A stretch of DNA of 37,760 nt from Deltaproteobacteria bacterium. GTDB taxonomy: Bacteria; Desulfobacterota; Binatia; Binatales; Binataceae. A model generated the notes under the pieces. It was not told the DNA's origin. It saw nothing but the letters and a program-made list of their open reading frames with translations, and made no database searches. Shown piece after piece: positions 1 to 8,062 of the stretch (positions within the stretch are counted from its first letter, which is position 1; each line of letters begins with the position of its first letter). Location of the stretch: NCBI GenBank assembly GCA_021817345.1, contig JAKAVC010000135.1:1-37760 (forward strand). Reading direction: 5' to 3'. Made by a program: the position numbers and the translations under genes.

Positions 1-207
1 GCTATGAACCACGAGCGCCTGGGAATTGGAGATCACGTCGATGTCGGGCTGACTCGTTTTGCTCAGACCGTCGATTACCCGGCTCTCACCCGCGTTGAGT
101 ACAATAGTGCGATATTGCGATTTGGGCTGCGCGGTCGCGAAACCGCAGTCAAGCAGAAGCACTGCCAACAATGCCGGTGCCATCTTGCCGGCGAACCGTA
201 GGTTCAT
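1..207 (-). CDS. cpaC: Pilus assembly secretin CpaC/RcpA, N-terminal part (cut by window edge)
   Basis: Only the first 69 codons are inside the window; the gene continues leftwards past position 1. A GGGAGGAAC Shine-Dalgarno sequence sits just before the ATG whose complement is at 205-207. The N-terminus is a secretory signal (basic residues, then APALLAVLLLDCGFATAQ). It is followed by YRTIVLNAGESRVIDGL and DIDVISNSQALVVHS, the pattern of the pilus-formation N-terminal domain of CpaC/RcpA secretins, which form the outer-membrane pore of the Flp (Tad) pilus machine. It lies 28 bases downstream of cpaB in the same direction, the usual cpaB-cpaC order. The family call rests on this short segment plus context. 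Confidence 0.8.
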   Translation of the reverse strand, partial: MNLRFAGKMAPALLAVLLLDCGFATAQPKSQYRTIVLNAGESRVIDGLSKTSQPDIDVISNSQALVVHS

Positions 208-235
208 TGTTCCTCCCCGCGGCGCATCGCCTGCG

Positions 236-1261
236 TTATGGAATCTCGATCGTTTTGGCCGGCGCAGGCATGAACCCCGCCGTCCGTGACGGGTCAGCCA
301 TTCCAGCCAAGGGCGCCAGCGCGGTCGTGGACCCGGAGCGCCCCGTCATCCTCGCGCCCGGGCCGAGCACCGAGGAACGCACCGCCGCGTGGACCTCGGG
401 CGTTCCCCGGTTCACGAATGAAACCGTTTCGGCCTTCCTGCCGTCGCGCATGATCTCGATCGAGTAACCGCGAGGAGCGCGGGGAGCGGGAGACGGCTTG
501 CCGTCCGGCTCTGCCCGGGCGGCCTGCGAGACCATCACCGAAGGCGGCTCGGGGCGGCCGAGCAGGTCGGCGATATCGCTGCCGGAAGTCGCGACAATCG
601 CTGTGTCGGTGTAATTGCGCATCGCGAGCCGCAAAGTTCCCTCGCGGCTGGCGAGCGTGAGTTTTTCGGCCTGATGGGGCGTCACGAGCAGCGTAACCAC
701 TTTCACCACCTTGGGCTCGTTCTTGCCGGGACCGATCTCCTGGGCCACGGCGAGCACCTGGACGTCCTGCAGCACGACCTTGGAAAAGGGATTCGCTCCG
801 GAGCCGTTACCCGCGATCGCCACGAGCACGTCAACCCGCGTGCGCGGCTCGACGAAACCCGCGATGTCGCTGACGGCGTCCACCGCCACCGACATCGCGC
901 GCATCCCGCGCGGTATCAAAAGCGGCATCACCGCGCCGGCTGTATCGCTGGTGAAAATTCCCTTCTTGACGATCGGCTCGCCTTCCAGAAACTCGATCCG
1001 CGCGTAACTGTTGACGAGCGCCGCGGTGCTGGTGAAGGCCCCCGTGGGCACGCTCCTCGACGCCCACGGCGCCAGCCTGAGCATCCCGGGAGCGAGCTTG
1101 GAGCCGATCGGAATGTCCGTGGCCGCGACCACGACGCTCACCTGATCGGCCAACACCTTGCGAAGCTGGGCTTCGCGCGCGCGCAGCGCCGAAAACACCA
1201 CGACCGCGGCCAGGAACGCCGTCACCACCGCGAGCATCAGGAATATCGTCGGCCGTCTCAT
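236..1261 (-). CDS. cpaB: Flp pilus assembly protein CpaB (RcpC)
   Basis: 341 aa. One N-terminal membrane segment (about residues 6-26) is followed by a SAF domain (about 42-105, with VVVAATDIPIGSKL) and the CpaB/RcpC domain. The latter carries the signature PRGMRAMSVAVDAVSDIAGFVEP and RVDVLVAI around residues 117-150. Family members sit in the periplasm and are thought to help assemble or stabilise the Tad secretin. The C-terminal 90 residues are Pro/Ala-rich and diverge, as is common in the family. A GGGAGGAAC ribosome site lies about 12 bases before the ATG. It sits between the TadE-like gene and the secretin gene and is presumably co-transcribed with both. Confidence 0.9.
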   Translation of the reverse strand: MRRPTIFLMLAVVTAFLAAVVVFSALRAREAQLRKVLADQVSVVVAATDIPIGSKLAPGMLRLAPWASRSVPTGAFTSTAALVNSYARIEFLEGEPIVKKGIFTSDTAGAVMPLLIPRGMRAMSVAVDAVSDIAGFVEPRTRVDVLVAIAGNGSGANPFSKVVLQDVQVLAVAQEIGPGKNEPKVVKVVTLLVTPHQAEKLTLASREGTLRLAMRNYTDTAIVATSGSDIADLLGRPEPPSVMVSQAARAEPDGKPSPAPRAPRGYSIEIMRDGRKAETVSFVNRGTPEVHAAVRSSVLGPGARMTGRSGSTTALAPLAGMADPSRTAGFMPAPAKTIEIP

Positions 1262-1312
1262 GCTGTCCTGTTCCTCCCGCCCCCCTCCTCGCGCAATCCG
1301 AACGTCCGCGCT

Positions 1313-1777
1313 CTATTCGCTCATCGTGGTTTCGGTCGCCGTGACGGTGGTTGGAAACGTCACCGGCATTCCGAGGCTTGCGAACAGCGTTGTCATACTC
1401 GACACGAGGACGTTCGAACTCAGGTCGTAGGAGATCGTGACGGTCACCGGCTCTCCGAAACCGCTCGCCTGTTGAACATTCACCGTCAGCAGTGCGCCGC
1501 CGTCCGCCGTGATACTCGGGGAGCCGAGATTGCCCGCCTTGATGTAGCTCTCGATGGCGCTTGCGCTGAGCGTCGGATTGACACTGGCGTAGCGGGCCGC
1601 GCTGTACGCAAGTTGGCTAACGGCGAGTTCCGCCTGCCCTATTACCGCGAACGTTATGGTGACGAACACGAAGAAAATGAGCAGCGGAGTGAGTAGGGCG
1701 AACTCCACCATCGACTGGCCGCGCCCACTCCCGCCACGTCTCGTCAATGTTCCGCCTCCGGTTGTCGCCGCACTCAT
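1313..1777 (-). CDS. tadE: TadE-like pseudopilin
   Basis: 154 aa from the ATG at 1777; the frame stays open to 1891, but the extra residues are Arg-rich and look non-coding. The N-terminus has the TadE class prepilin pattern GRGQSMVEFALLTPLLIFFVFVT: a Gly before the expected prepilin-peptidase cut, a Glu at +5 (QSMVE) and a hydrophobic helix. Further on are the A-x-x-A-A-R-Y-A stretch (SAARYASVNP) and a beta-rich C-terminal half. TadE proteins are minor pseudopilins needed for Flp pilus biogenesis. It lies between the Flp pilin gene and cpaB. No strong ribosome site is visible at the chosen start, so the exact N-terminus is uncertain. Confidence 0.8.
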   Translation of the reverse strand: MSAATTGGGTLTRRGGSGRGQSMVEFALLTPLLIFFVFVTITFAVIGQAELAVSQLAYSAARYASVNPTLSASAIESYIKAGNLGSPSITADGGALLTVNVQQASGFGEPVTVTISYDLSSNVLVSSMTTLFASLGMPVTFPTTVTATETTMSE

Positions 1778-1862
1778 CCGACTGCTTCGGGTTTCTCGCC
1801 GGGCGGGGCGCTCGCCGCACCGCCCGGCCGGACCGATTCGTCGCCGCCCGCAGCATCCGCGC

Positions 1863-2042
1863 TTAAGCGCCGCTGAGCGTGCTGGTGACATTCGTAATGA
1901 GGCCGTGGATTCCGCCTTCGAGCGCGACGTACGCGGTGTACCCGGCCACCGCCACCGCGGCGATGATCAGAACATACTCAGTCATTGTCTGACCGCGCGC
2001 AGTCTCCCGGACTTTCACGAACCATGTGTTGAGCAAGTCCAT
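1863..2042 (-). CDS. flp: Flp-type major pilin (small)
   Basis: 59 aa. The reading frame runs from the ATG at 2042 to TAA at 1865-1863. The start has an excellent ribosome site (AAGGAGG, 7 bases upstream). The sequence carries a 17-residue leader ending in Arg-Gly, then the mature Flp N-terminus QTMTEYVLIIAAVAVAGY, with the conserved Glu-Tyr at +5/+6 and one hydrophobic helix. This is the canonical Flp/Fap pilin layout and size. Prepilin peptidase (TadV/CpaA, not in this window) would cut after Gly17. The strong ribosome site and the hairpin in the leader fit a highly expressed structural subunit. It lies between the TadG-like and TadE-like genes. Confidence 0.93.
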   Translation of the reverse strand: MDLLNTWFVKVRETARGQTMTEYVLIIAAVAVAGYTAYVALEGGIHGLITNVTSTLSGA

Positions 2043-2065
2043 ATTACTTTCCTCCTTGCCGATAC

Positions 2066-2083
2066 TCGGTTGGCTTCAACCGA
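2066..2083 (-). promoter_or_regulatory. Hairpin in the leader of the flp pilin gene
   Basis: Perfect inverted repeat with 7-bp arms (TCGGTTG at 2066-2072, CAACCGA at 2077-2083) and a 4-base loop. It lies only a few bases upstream of the AAGGAGG ribosome site of flp. It could protect or set the 5' end of a processed flp mRNA, giving more pilin than TadG-like product from one operon, or it could be the tail of the upstream gene's transcript. Function is inference. Confidence 0.4.
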
Positions 2084-2179
2084 TAATCCTTCCTTCGAAA
2101 CTTCCTTTCGCCGAGCTTTCTTCGATCCCGCGGCCCTGGTCCGAAGGCTTCGCTGTCCTGATGCGTCCGACACGTCGCC

Positions 2180-3190
2180 TCAATCGATAAGCACCGGCTG
2201 GTACGCGCCGTATGCCGGCGGCCCGCCGGGTTCGCCTCCCGCAACGGTTTCTTGAAGAAAAATCGCCTGTACGTTGAGATGTTGATCGACGCTGACCAGC
2301 CAGAGCCGGGCAAATCCCACCACCGGCACCTGGGAACTGCCGCTGACGTTCGCGTAATCGACCATCGGCACCGTAACCGCCCGCGGATCGTTCAGAGTGT
2401 GATCCTCGTAGGTCGCATCCGGATACTCGGTCTCGCCCGAACTGATACGGGTCTGAAACGCGGTTAGCGTCGGTCCCACCATCTCTCCGGTCTGTGTCGC
2501 GACCGATTGGCCGACGCTGACCGAACCGGAATAGCCGTTGATGATGTTGTTCTTGAAGGTGTCAGCGCCCGAGGAGCCCAGTGCCAGCGCTCCCCAGTTG
2601 CCCGGACCGTAGGACGACGCGGAAAAAATAAGGCTGATCTGCTGTCCGAATGTGTAGCTCGTCTGTGAATCGATGCCCACCGGCAGGACACCGATCGCCG
2701 ACTGCGTGCCTTGGACTTCCGCCGTGGCGCGCGCCACGACCGGACTCTGCGTGAGCCCAAGTATCCTTCCGAAGTAATATGGAACCTCGCGCGACAGCTC
2801 GACCGTCAGCGTCAAATCACTGTCTCCGGTTGTTACCGAAACGATCTCGCCGCCTGTTACGCCGTTCATCTCCGCGTAGCTCTGGGCGGTTTCGATAGCG
2901 CGGTCGGGATTCCCCGGAAGATAACCAGCGCCAGCCAAAGCCGACGCGTCCGCCGCCTTTTGCAGTTGTGCCCATTCAAAGTAGAAGATGGATACGTCGA
3001 CCCCGAGAGCCAGCGCTCCGAGCAGGACCGGCAGCAGCACCGTTATGATCACGAGCATCTGCCCGCGCTCCCGGCCGCAGGCTACTCGTGACCGTCTCCC
3101 GGCGGTCTCGCGCAACATTTTGTCGCCAGCCACGCTCACGCTCGCTTCCCGAATCAGCCTCTTCTTTTGTCTCGCAGCATCAAGGTGCAT
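2180..3190 (-). CDS. TadG-like Flp pilus-assembly protein (TadE/G-like domain)
   Basis: 336 aa from the ATG at 3190; a shorter start at 3118 (Met25) is also possible, and neither has an ideally spaced ribosome site. A basic N-terminus leads to RERGQMLVIITVLLPVLLGALALGVD (in pieces across residues 41-65), one membrane helix with the Gly-Gln-x preface of the putative Flp pilus-assembly TadE/G-like domain. Next come the family motif QKAADASALAGAGYLP (about 78-92) and a Ser/Gly-rich exported domain of about 240 residues. There is no von Willebrand A domain with a MIDAS motif of the kind some TadG proteins carry. It is the first gene of the leftward tad run, 137 bases ahead of flp. Confidence 0.75.
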   Translation of the reverse strand: MHLDAARQKKRLIREASVSVAGDKMLRETAGRRSRVACGRERGQMLVIITVLLPVLLGALALGVDVSIFYFEWAQLQKAADASALAGAGYLPGNPDRAIETAQSYAEMNGVTGGEIVSVTTGDSDLTLTVELSREVPYYFGRILGLTQSPVVARATAEVQGTQSAIGVLPVGIDSQTSYTFGQQISLIFSASSYGPGNWGALALGSSGADTFKNNIINGYSGSVSVGQSVATQTGEMVGPTLTAFQTRISSGETEYPDATYEDHTLNDPRAVTVPMVDYANVSGSSQVPVVGFARLWLVSVDQHLNVQAIFLQETVAGGEPGGPPAYGAYQPVLID

Positions 3191-3737
3191 CTCCTATGCC
3201 ATCCACAAGCGAGAAAAATGCTCAATTATCTGCTCGCCGGACATGACAGCGCTTCAGAATTGGTACGCAAACTGTCCCCGCACAGGACACTCTGCGCATC
3301 CGCGATACTATTCTTTCATTTCGCGAAGAAGAACAGTGAGAGTCTGCTCGCGATATTCAGTCAGGAGACGAGTTACTACCTATCAGCGCCGAATGCTGGA
3401 CGGCAAATCAGAATCAAGAAGTGAATAGACCGTCAAAGCCCATATCTGACGATTTCTGCCGAACTCTCTACGGCTCGGCGCCGCCCCGTCGCGCAGCGCG
3501 CCCAGACCGGCGCGAGGTCGCTTCCGCGCCTTGCGCCGCAATTGCGGCAAAGTCAGACTCGCGAGGGGGAAAAGCCGACAGGAGACATTACGCGAAGCGC
3601 GAGATGGCCTGTGTCTGACCGAGCATAAGATTGGCGCGCCGGCCTATCCTCTCGCAGCCCAGCGCCAGACCTGCCTCATCGCCGCGCGGAAACCCGGCAG
3701 CCAGAGCGGCCCGATTCTTGCCGCGATCGAAAGCTCG
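3191..3737. other. Intergenic region upstream of the tad locus
   Basis: About 550 bases between the divergent TadG-like gene and the hypothetical gene at 3738. I see no convincing gene. The first 250 bases are noticeably more A/T-rich than their surroundings. On the minus strand a GATAAT hexamer (complement at 3225-3230) lies about 35 bases ahead of the TadG-like start and could be a -10 box, but no matching -35 box is visible. The frame of the 3738 gene stays open upstream to about 3531 without an ATG. Confidence 0.4.
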
Positions 3738-4283
3738 ATGCGCAACGAGGCCGCGAATCGGGTCGAGCAGGCGCTCCGGCGCAGTGACGTGGTCGAGGCC
3801 GAAGACGCGGCGATCGAATACCAGGCCCTGCCCGGCGGAAATCCCGCGTTAATTACGGATTGGTCGAAACGCATGTGGCGAATCGTGCACCGGCAGATCG
3901 TCGTCCCAAAAACCAAACGCCGCCGCGGTTCGGTGAGTCGCACCGTCGCAAAGCTGCGCAAGCGGTATAAAGTGCAGCATCGTATGACCAGGGCGGCCTT
4001 TGTGCACTGGGTAAAGGAGCACGGAACCGTCAATCGGGTTCCGCTCTACTCGGAAGTTTCACTCGGCCGCTCGATTCTCAGGCTCGCGGTGCGCAAATCC
4101 GACCTTTCCGCCGCCTCGCTCAATCTCGCACGTTTCACCACCGTGAACGACGCGATGGCGGCGCGATGCGGTTGCGACGCGCGCACCGAGGTCAGCGTGG
4201 CCGAAACCCATTTTCCGCTTTACGTCGTCACGCTCGACCCGGAGGTGGGCGGCTCCGAAGCGCTGATTCTGCCCCATCAATGA
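3738..4283 (+). CDS. Hypothetical protein, unrecognised
   Basis: 181 aa from the first in-frame ATG (3738); the frame is open back to a TTG at 3531 and no ribosome site decides the start. I do not recognise the family. Visible features are an N-terminal acidic stretch (VVEAEDAAIEYQA), a strongly basic central segment (PKTKRRRGSVSRTVAKLRKRYK, here split by eye at about residues 63-84) that could contact nucleic acid, and a C-terminal region with alternating hydrophobic residues. There is no signal peptide or membrane helix. It stands alone between the tad locus and otsA, with a 14-bp palindrome after its stop. That it is coding rests on frame length and on protein-like composition of the C-terminal half. 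Confidence 0.5.
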   Translation: MRNEAANRVEQALRRSDVVEAEDAAIEYQALPGGNPALITDWSKRMWRIVHRQIVVPKTKRRRGSVSRTVAKLRKRYKVQHRMTRAAFVHWVKEHGTVNRVPLYSEVSLGRSILRLAVRKSDLSAASLNLARFTTVNDAMAARCGCDARTEVSVAETHFPLYVVTLDPEVGGSEALILPHQ

Positions 4284-4310
4284 GTTTGCGCCCGGCACGA
4301 AAGCCTTGCC

Positions 4311-4324
4311 CGCGATCGATCGCG
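4311..4324. repeat. 14-bp perfect palindrome CGCGATCGATCGCG
   Basis: Self-complementary over all 14 bases, in the gap after the hypothetical gene and about 165 bases before otsA. It could be a protein-binding site or chance in GC-rich DNA. Confidence 0.4.
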
Positions 4325-4461
4325 AAAACATAGGCTTCCGCCGGCGCATCCGTACCAATGTAGGAGGCAATAGCGGCATCGCGACAGTTTCCGCTTGCCC
4401 CTGGCTGGCTGTGTGGGCTAGGAATTAATTACTTCGGCATCTTACGGGCCCATCTCGCAGT

Positions 4462-4480
4462 GCGGCTTGTGAAGAGCCGC
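4462..4480 (+). promoter_or_regulatory. Hairpin in the otsA leader
   Basis: GCGGCT at 4462-4467 pairs with AGCCGC at 4475-4480 across a 7-base loop, ending 10 bases before the otsA ATG. No Shine-Dalgarno sequence is visible between hairpin and start, so the hairpin occupies the ribosome-binding region. It may limit translation initiation, or the true start may be further downstream. The rest of 4284-4490 shows no gene and no clear promoter. Confidence 0.35.
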
Positions 4481-4490
4481 CTCTGGCATA

Positions 4491-5987
4491 ATGCAGAATC
4501 GCGAGCCATCCGCGCATATCAACGGAGCACACCGGTCCAGCCCGGGCGAATCGGCCGGCAGACGGCTGGTCGTGATGTCGAATCGTGCGCCGATCCGGAT
4601 CGTTCGCGAGGATGGGCATGAGCGGATCGAGCCAACCGTGGGCGGCGTCGGAACCACGTTCCTGCGCCTTCTCGAGCGCCACGGCGGTCTCTGGATCGCG
4701 TGGTCGGGCGGACAAAAAACGCCTCCGCGCCTGCCGTTTCCCCCCGGGCACCCGTGCTTCGCGATGTCGTTCGTACAGCTCGGCGAGCGCGACGTCTCGC
4801 TTTATTACTATGGGCTGTGCAACCGCGCCTTGTGGCCGCTGATGCACTCGATGATCTCGAATTGTCACTTCAACACGAGTCATTGGCGGCAGTACGTACT
4901 CGTCAATGAGCGTTTCGCCGAGCGCGCCGTTGCCGAGGCCGATTCGGGCGACGCGCTCTGGATACAGGACTTCCATCTTGCGCTCACGCCGGCGAAGATT
5001 CGCGCCAAACGGAGCGATTTGCCGATCGGGATTTTCTGGCACGTGCCGTTTCCACCGGTCGAGCTTTACATGGTGTTTCCGTGGCGAAAGGAGATGCTCG
5101 CCGGGATGCTTGGCGCGGACATGGTCGGGTTCCATACGCACGGCTACGCGAGGCACTTTCTCGACGCGTGCGAGCGCGTGCTGGGCGCCGAGGTGGACCG
5201 CGCGCGCTGCGAGGTGCGTTACCGGGGCCGGCTGACCCGCGCGCTGCCCTTTCCGCTGGGAATCCCGGTCGATTATTTCGAGCAGCTTGCGGCAAATCCG
5301 AAGACGCTGGAGCGCGCTCAGCGAATCCGGCGCGCACTCAGAAGCGAAATCGTGGTTCTTGGCGTGGATCGCCTCGACTACACCAAGGGAATTCTCGAGC
5401 GGCTGCTCGGCTTCGAGCGCTTTCTCGACACCAATCCCGTCTATCATCGCCGGGTCACCCTGGTACTGATCGCGGTTCCTTCGCGGACCAAGGTAACTGA
5501 CTACATCATGCTCAAGCGGCAGGTGGACGAGACCGTGGGCCGCGTCATCGGAAAGTTTTCTTCCGCCGGATGGGTTCCGATCCGTTATCTCTATACCCAG
5601 TTCGGCGCCGAAGAGCTCGTCGCGCACTACGTGGCCGCGGATATTGCGCTGCTCACGCCGCTGCGCGACGGAATGAACCTTGTGGCCAAGGAGTTCGTCG
5701 CTTCCCATCCGAGCGACGACGCGGTGCTCATCCTGAGCGAATTCGCGGGAGCCGCCGAGGAATTGACCGAAGCGCTGCTGGTGAATCCGTACGACGCCGA
5801 TGCGGTTGCGGAGCGGCTGCGCGAGGCGATCGAAATGGAACCGGCGAAGCGGGCGGCGCGGATGCGCACGTTGCGCCATAAGGTCCACGAGAACAACCTC
5901 GAACGCTGGTCGGCCAATTTTCTCCATGCCCTCGCCGGAGATTTTGCCCTTGAGGCTCACGCGGCCTCGGCGGTCGGCGCCGACTGA
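4491..5987 (+). CDS. otsA: Trehalose-6-phosphate synthase (GT20)
   Basis: 498 aa, close to the usual length of about 460-500. OtsA joins UDP- or ADP-glucose to glucose-6-phosphate to make trehalose-6-phosphate in the cytoplasm. After a 24-residue extension the sequence begins like other GT20 enzymes (RRLVVMSNRAPI, then GGVGTTF near 51-57). It carries WIQDFHLAL (about 156), the substrate-binding RLDYTKGI (about 294-300) and the nucleotide-sugar site LTPLRDGMNLVAKEFVA (about 388-404), then LSEFAGAAEEL. No ribosome site is clear at the ATG, so a later start just before RRLVVMSN is possible. The next gene, otsB, overlaps the 3' end or follows immediately, so the two enzymes are made together. Confidence 0.95.
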   Translation: MQNREPSAHINGAHRSSPGESAGRRLVVMSNRAPIRIVREDGHERIEPTVGGVGTTFLRLLERHGGLWIAWSGGQKTPPRLPFPPGHPCFAMSFVQLGERDVSLYYYGLCNRALWPLMHSMISNCHFNTSHWRQYVLVNERFAERAVAEADSGDALWIQDFHLALTPAKIRAKRSDLPIGIFWHVPFPPVELYMVFPWRKEMLAGMLGADMVGFHTHGYARHFLDACERVLGAEVDRARCEVRYRGRLTRALPFPLGIPVDYFEQLAANPKTLERAQRIRRALRSEIVVLGVDRLDYTKGILERLLGFERFLDTNPVYHRRVTLVLIAVPSRTKVTDYIMLKRQVDETVGRVIGKFSSAGWVPIRYLYTQFGAEELVAHYVAADIALLTPLRDGMNLVAKEFVASHPSDDAVLILSEFAGAAEELTEALLVNPYDADAVAERLREAIEMEPAKRAARMRTLRHKVHENNLERWSANFLHALAGDFALEAHAASAVGAD

Positions 5988-6801
5988 AAGGCCGCGTCCT
6001 CTGCCGCCCGGGCTGCTGCCCGACCTGCTCGCGCGCGGCCGCCTGCTGCTCTGCCTTGATTACGACGGCACGCTTTCTGAGATAACCCCGAAGATCGCCG
6101 AGGCCCTGCCGCTGAAGCGCGCGCGCGCCGCAATTGAATCGCTCGCCGCCACACCCGCCCGCATTCTCGTCGCTGTTATAAGCGGACGTGACGTCGCCAC
6201 CGTGCGTAAACTACTTGGTCTTGCGCGCGGAATCATGTTCGCCGGAATCCACGGACTGGAACTGGTCGGCGCCGACGGCGTCGCGCGGATGGCCCAGGGC
6301 GTCGAGGAATCGCTCGGCGATCTGCGAACGCTTCGCGATTTTCTCGCGCGCGAGGTTCCCGGCGGTCGCGGCTTCGTCGTCGAGGACAAACGGCTTGCGC
6401 TCGCGCTTCATTACAGATGCGCGGCGCCCGCCGAGGCTCGGCCGATGCTCACGCGGATCGAGGAGTTCGTCGCACGGGAGACACCGCGCTTGAAATTGCT
6501 CAAAGGAAAGATGGTTTACGAGATGTTGCCGCGCGCGGCCGCCGGCAAGGGCGGAGCCGTCAAATGGTTCATCGAGCAGATGGGCGAGCCGCGTCCGCAG
6601 GTCGCCTATTTCGGCGATGACACAACCGACGAAGACGCCTTTTTCGCGCTTCGTTGCAACAAAACCGCGGCAACCGTCTTGGTCGGCCCCGAACGCCCGA
6701 GTTTCGCGCGATACCGGGTGGACGCTCCCTCGGCGGTCGCAGATATCCTTGCGGAACTAGCTGCTGTGCTCTCGTCCTGCGGCGGCGAACGCAAGGGTTA
6801 G
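5926..6801 (+). CDS. otsB: Trehalose-6-phosphate phosphatase (HAD family)
   Basis: 291 aa from the ATG at 5926, overlapping otsA by 62 bases. A TTG at 5950, 9 bases after a GGAG, would give 283 aa and is an equally good start. OtsB removes the phosphate from trehalose-6-phosphate to give trehalose. HAD motifs are in order: LCLDYDGTLSE (motif I, nucleophile Asp and acid/base Asp), AVISGRD (motif II), LKGKMVYEMLPRAAAGKG (motif III Lys) and YFGDDTTDEDAF (motif IV, Mg-binding acids). Length and motif spacing match the OtsB/T6PP family. It is followed after 10 bases by the ABC binding-protein gene. Confidence 0.95.
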   Translation: MPSPEILPLRLTRPRRSAPTERPRPLPPGLLPDLLARGRLLLCLDYDGTLSEITPKIAEALPLKRARAAIESLAATPARILVAVISGRDVATVRKLLGLARGIMFAGIHGLELVGADGVARMAQGVEESLGDLRTLRDFLAREVPGGRGFVVEDKRLALALHYRCAAPAEARPMLTRIEEFVARETPRLKLLKGKMVYEMLPRAAAGKGGAVKWFIEQMGEPRPQVAYFGDDTTDEDAFFALRCNKTAATVLVGPERPSFARYRVDAPSAVADILAELAAVLSSCGGERKG

Positions 6802-6811
6802 CGCCGGAGTG

Positions 6812-8041
6812 ATGGGCTATCGGTGCGAATCGCGACAGATCCAGGCGTTCGCCGCGTTCGCGCTCTTGGCCGTCGCAACCGTTGGGCTTGCGGGATGCGG
6901 ACCAAAGGCGCCCGCGGGCTCGCGCGAGCTTACGCTCGCGCTCGCGGTTTTTCCGGACGAGGCTGTCAAATATCGCGCGTTGCTGAAGGACTTCGAGAAT
7001 CGCAACCACGTCAAGGTCGATCTGATTGCGCAGAGCTACGCCGACATCCTGCGCGCGCTGCTCGCCGAAGGCTCGGCCGGCAGGGGCAGCCTCGACCTGG
7101 CGGAACTGGATCTCTCGATGCTTGCCCGGGCGCACGGTTCGGTGCGCGCGCTCGATACGATCGTCCCGCGGGAAGCCGCATCGCTTTTCCCCGCCGCCGC
7201 GTGGGAGGCCGCGCGCTTCGACGGGCATCTTCTCTTCGTTCCGCATCGCCTGATGTGGCAGGCGATGATCTACAACCGGCTTGAAGTTCCGAATCCTCCC
7301 GCGACCTGGAACGCGCTGCTCGATTTCGCCCGCCGTCATCCGGGAAAGGTCGTCCTGAAGGGCGCGCGCTACGAAGGCGCAACCTGCGACCTGCTCTCGT
7401 TTCTATGGAGCGCCGGTGGAAACCCGCTCGATCCCGAATCGCCCGCCAACCGGCGCGCGTTCGAGTTTCTCGCCGAGCTCGCGCCCTACCTGAACCCCGA
7501 GTGCGCCGTCTATCGCGAGATGTCGGTGCTCGAGGCGCAGGCGCGCGGCTCCGTTTGGATTCATTTCAACTGGCCGTTTGCGATTGGATATCTCGAGAGC
7601 AAAGGCCTCGCCCCGAGCGTCGATCTGAGCGCGCCGATCCCTTCTGGTCCCGACGGCACGGCGACGGTGCTGGGCGGCGGATACCTTGCGATCCCGCGTT
7701 CCGCGCCCCATCCCAAGCTTGCCGCCGCGTTTATCCGCTATCTGCTGACGCGCGACGCGCAGGCACGGCTAAGCCGCGAGCTTGGATGGTACGGCTCGGT
7801 CGCGCCACCAGCGGGAAGCGAGCAGGCAAAACTATACGCCGGGTTTGTCGCGATGCGCCCGTATGTGCGCGCTCGTCCCGCGAGCGATTGCTATGCGCAA
7901 CTGAGCAACGCGTGGCAGAGGGGCTTTCGCGCGGTGCTGTTCCGCGACGCCGCACCCGCCGTGGCGCTCGCCGAAGTCGCCTCGATGACCCGGTTCGAGA
8001 AATCCTCCGCACCTGCCCGGCGGCCTTGCGCATGCCGGTAA
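6812..8041 (+). CDS. Sugar ABC transporter substrate-binding lipoprotein
   Basis: 409 aa from the ATG at 6812 (a GTG at 6809 is the only upstream option). The N-terminus is a lipoprotein signal: hydrophobic AFAALLAVATVGLAGC-type core with lipobox LAGC and Cys29 as lipidation site. The mature part follows the family 1 (carbohydrate) solute-binding fold: TLALAVFPDEAVKYRALLKDFE, then LDLAELDLSMLARA near the first lobe, and GGGYLAIPRSAPHPKLAAAFIRYL near the C-terminus, typical of MalE/LpqY-like proteins. It captures a sugar outside the inner membrane and delivers it to the permeases encoded next. Its position directly after otsAB suggests trehalose or a related glucoside, but the ligand cannot be read from the sequence. 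Confidence 0.85.
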   Translation: MGYRCESRQIQAFAAFALLAVATVGLAGCGPKAPAGSRELTLALAVFPDEAVKYRALLKDFENRNHVKVDLIAQSYADILRALLAEGSAGRGSLDLAELDLSMLARAHGSVRALDTIVPREAASLFPAAAWEAARFDGHLLFVPHRLMWQAMIYNRLEVPNPPATWNALLDFARRHPGKVVLKGARYEGATCDLLSFLWSAGGNPLDPESPANRRAFEFLAELAPYLNPECAVYREMSVLEAQARGSVWIHFNWPFAIGYLESKGLAPSVDLSAPIPSGPDGTATVLGGGYLAIPRSAPHPKLAAAFIRYLLTRDAQARLSRELGWYGSVAPPAGSEQAKLYAGFVAMRPYVRARPASDCYAQLSNAWQRGFRAVLFRDAAPAVALAEVASMTRFEKSSAPARRPCACR

Positions 8042-8062
8042 AAATGTGGAACCGGAACAGGG

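Noticed and set aside
3240..3290. A possible sigma-54 (-24/-12) promoter for the tad locus on the minus strand around GGGGACAGTTTGC.
   Set aside because: The GG and GC elements are not at the required spacing.
4425..5960. Long minus-strand open frame (511 codons) opposite otsA.
   Set aside because: It is antisense to an unmistakable trehalose-6-phosphate synthase; long shadow frames are expected in GC-rich genes and its translation is His/Arg-rich.
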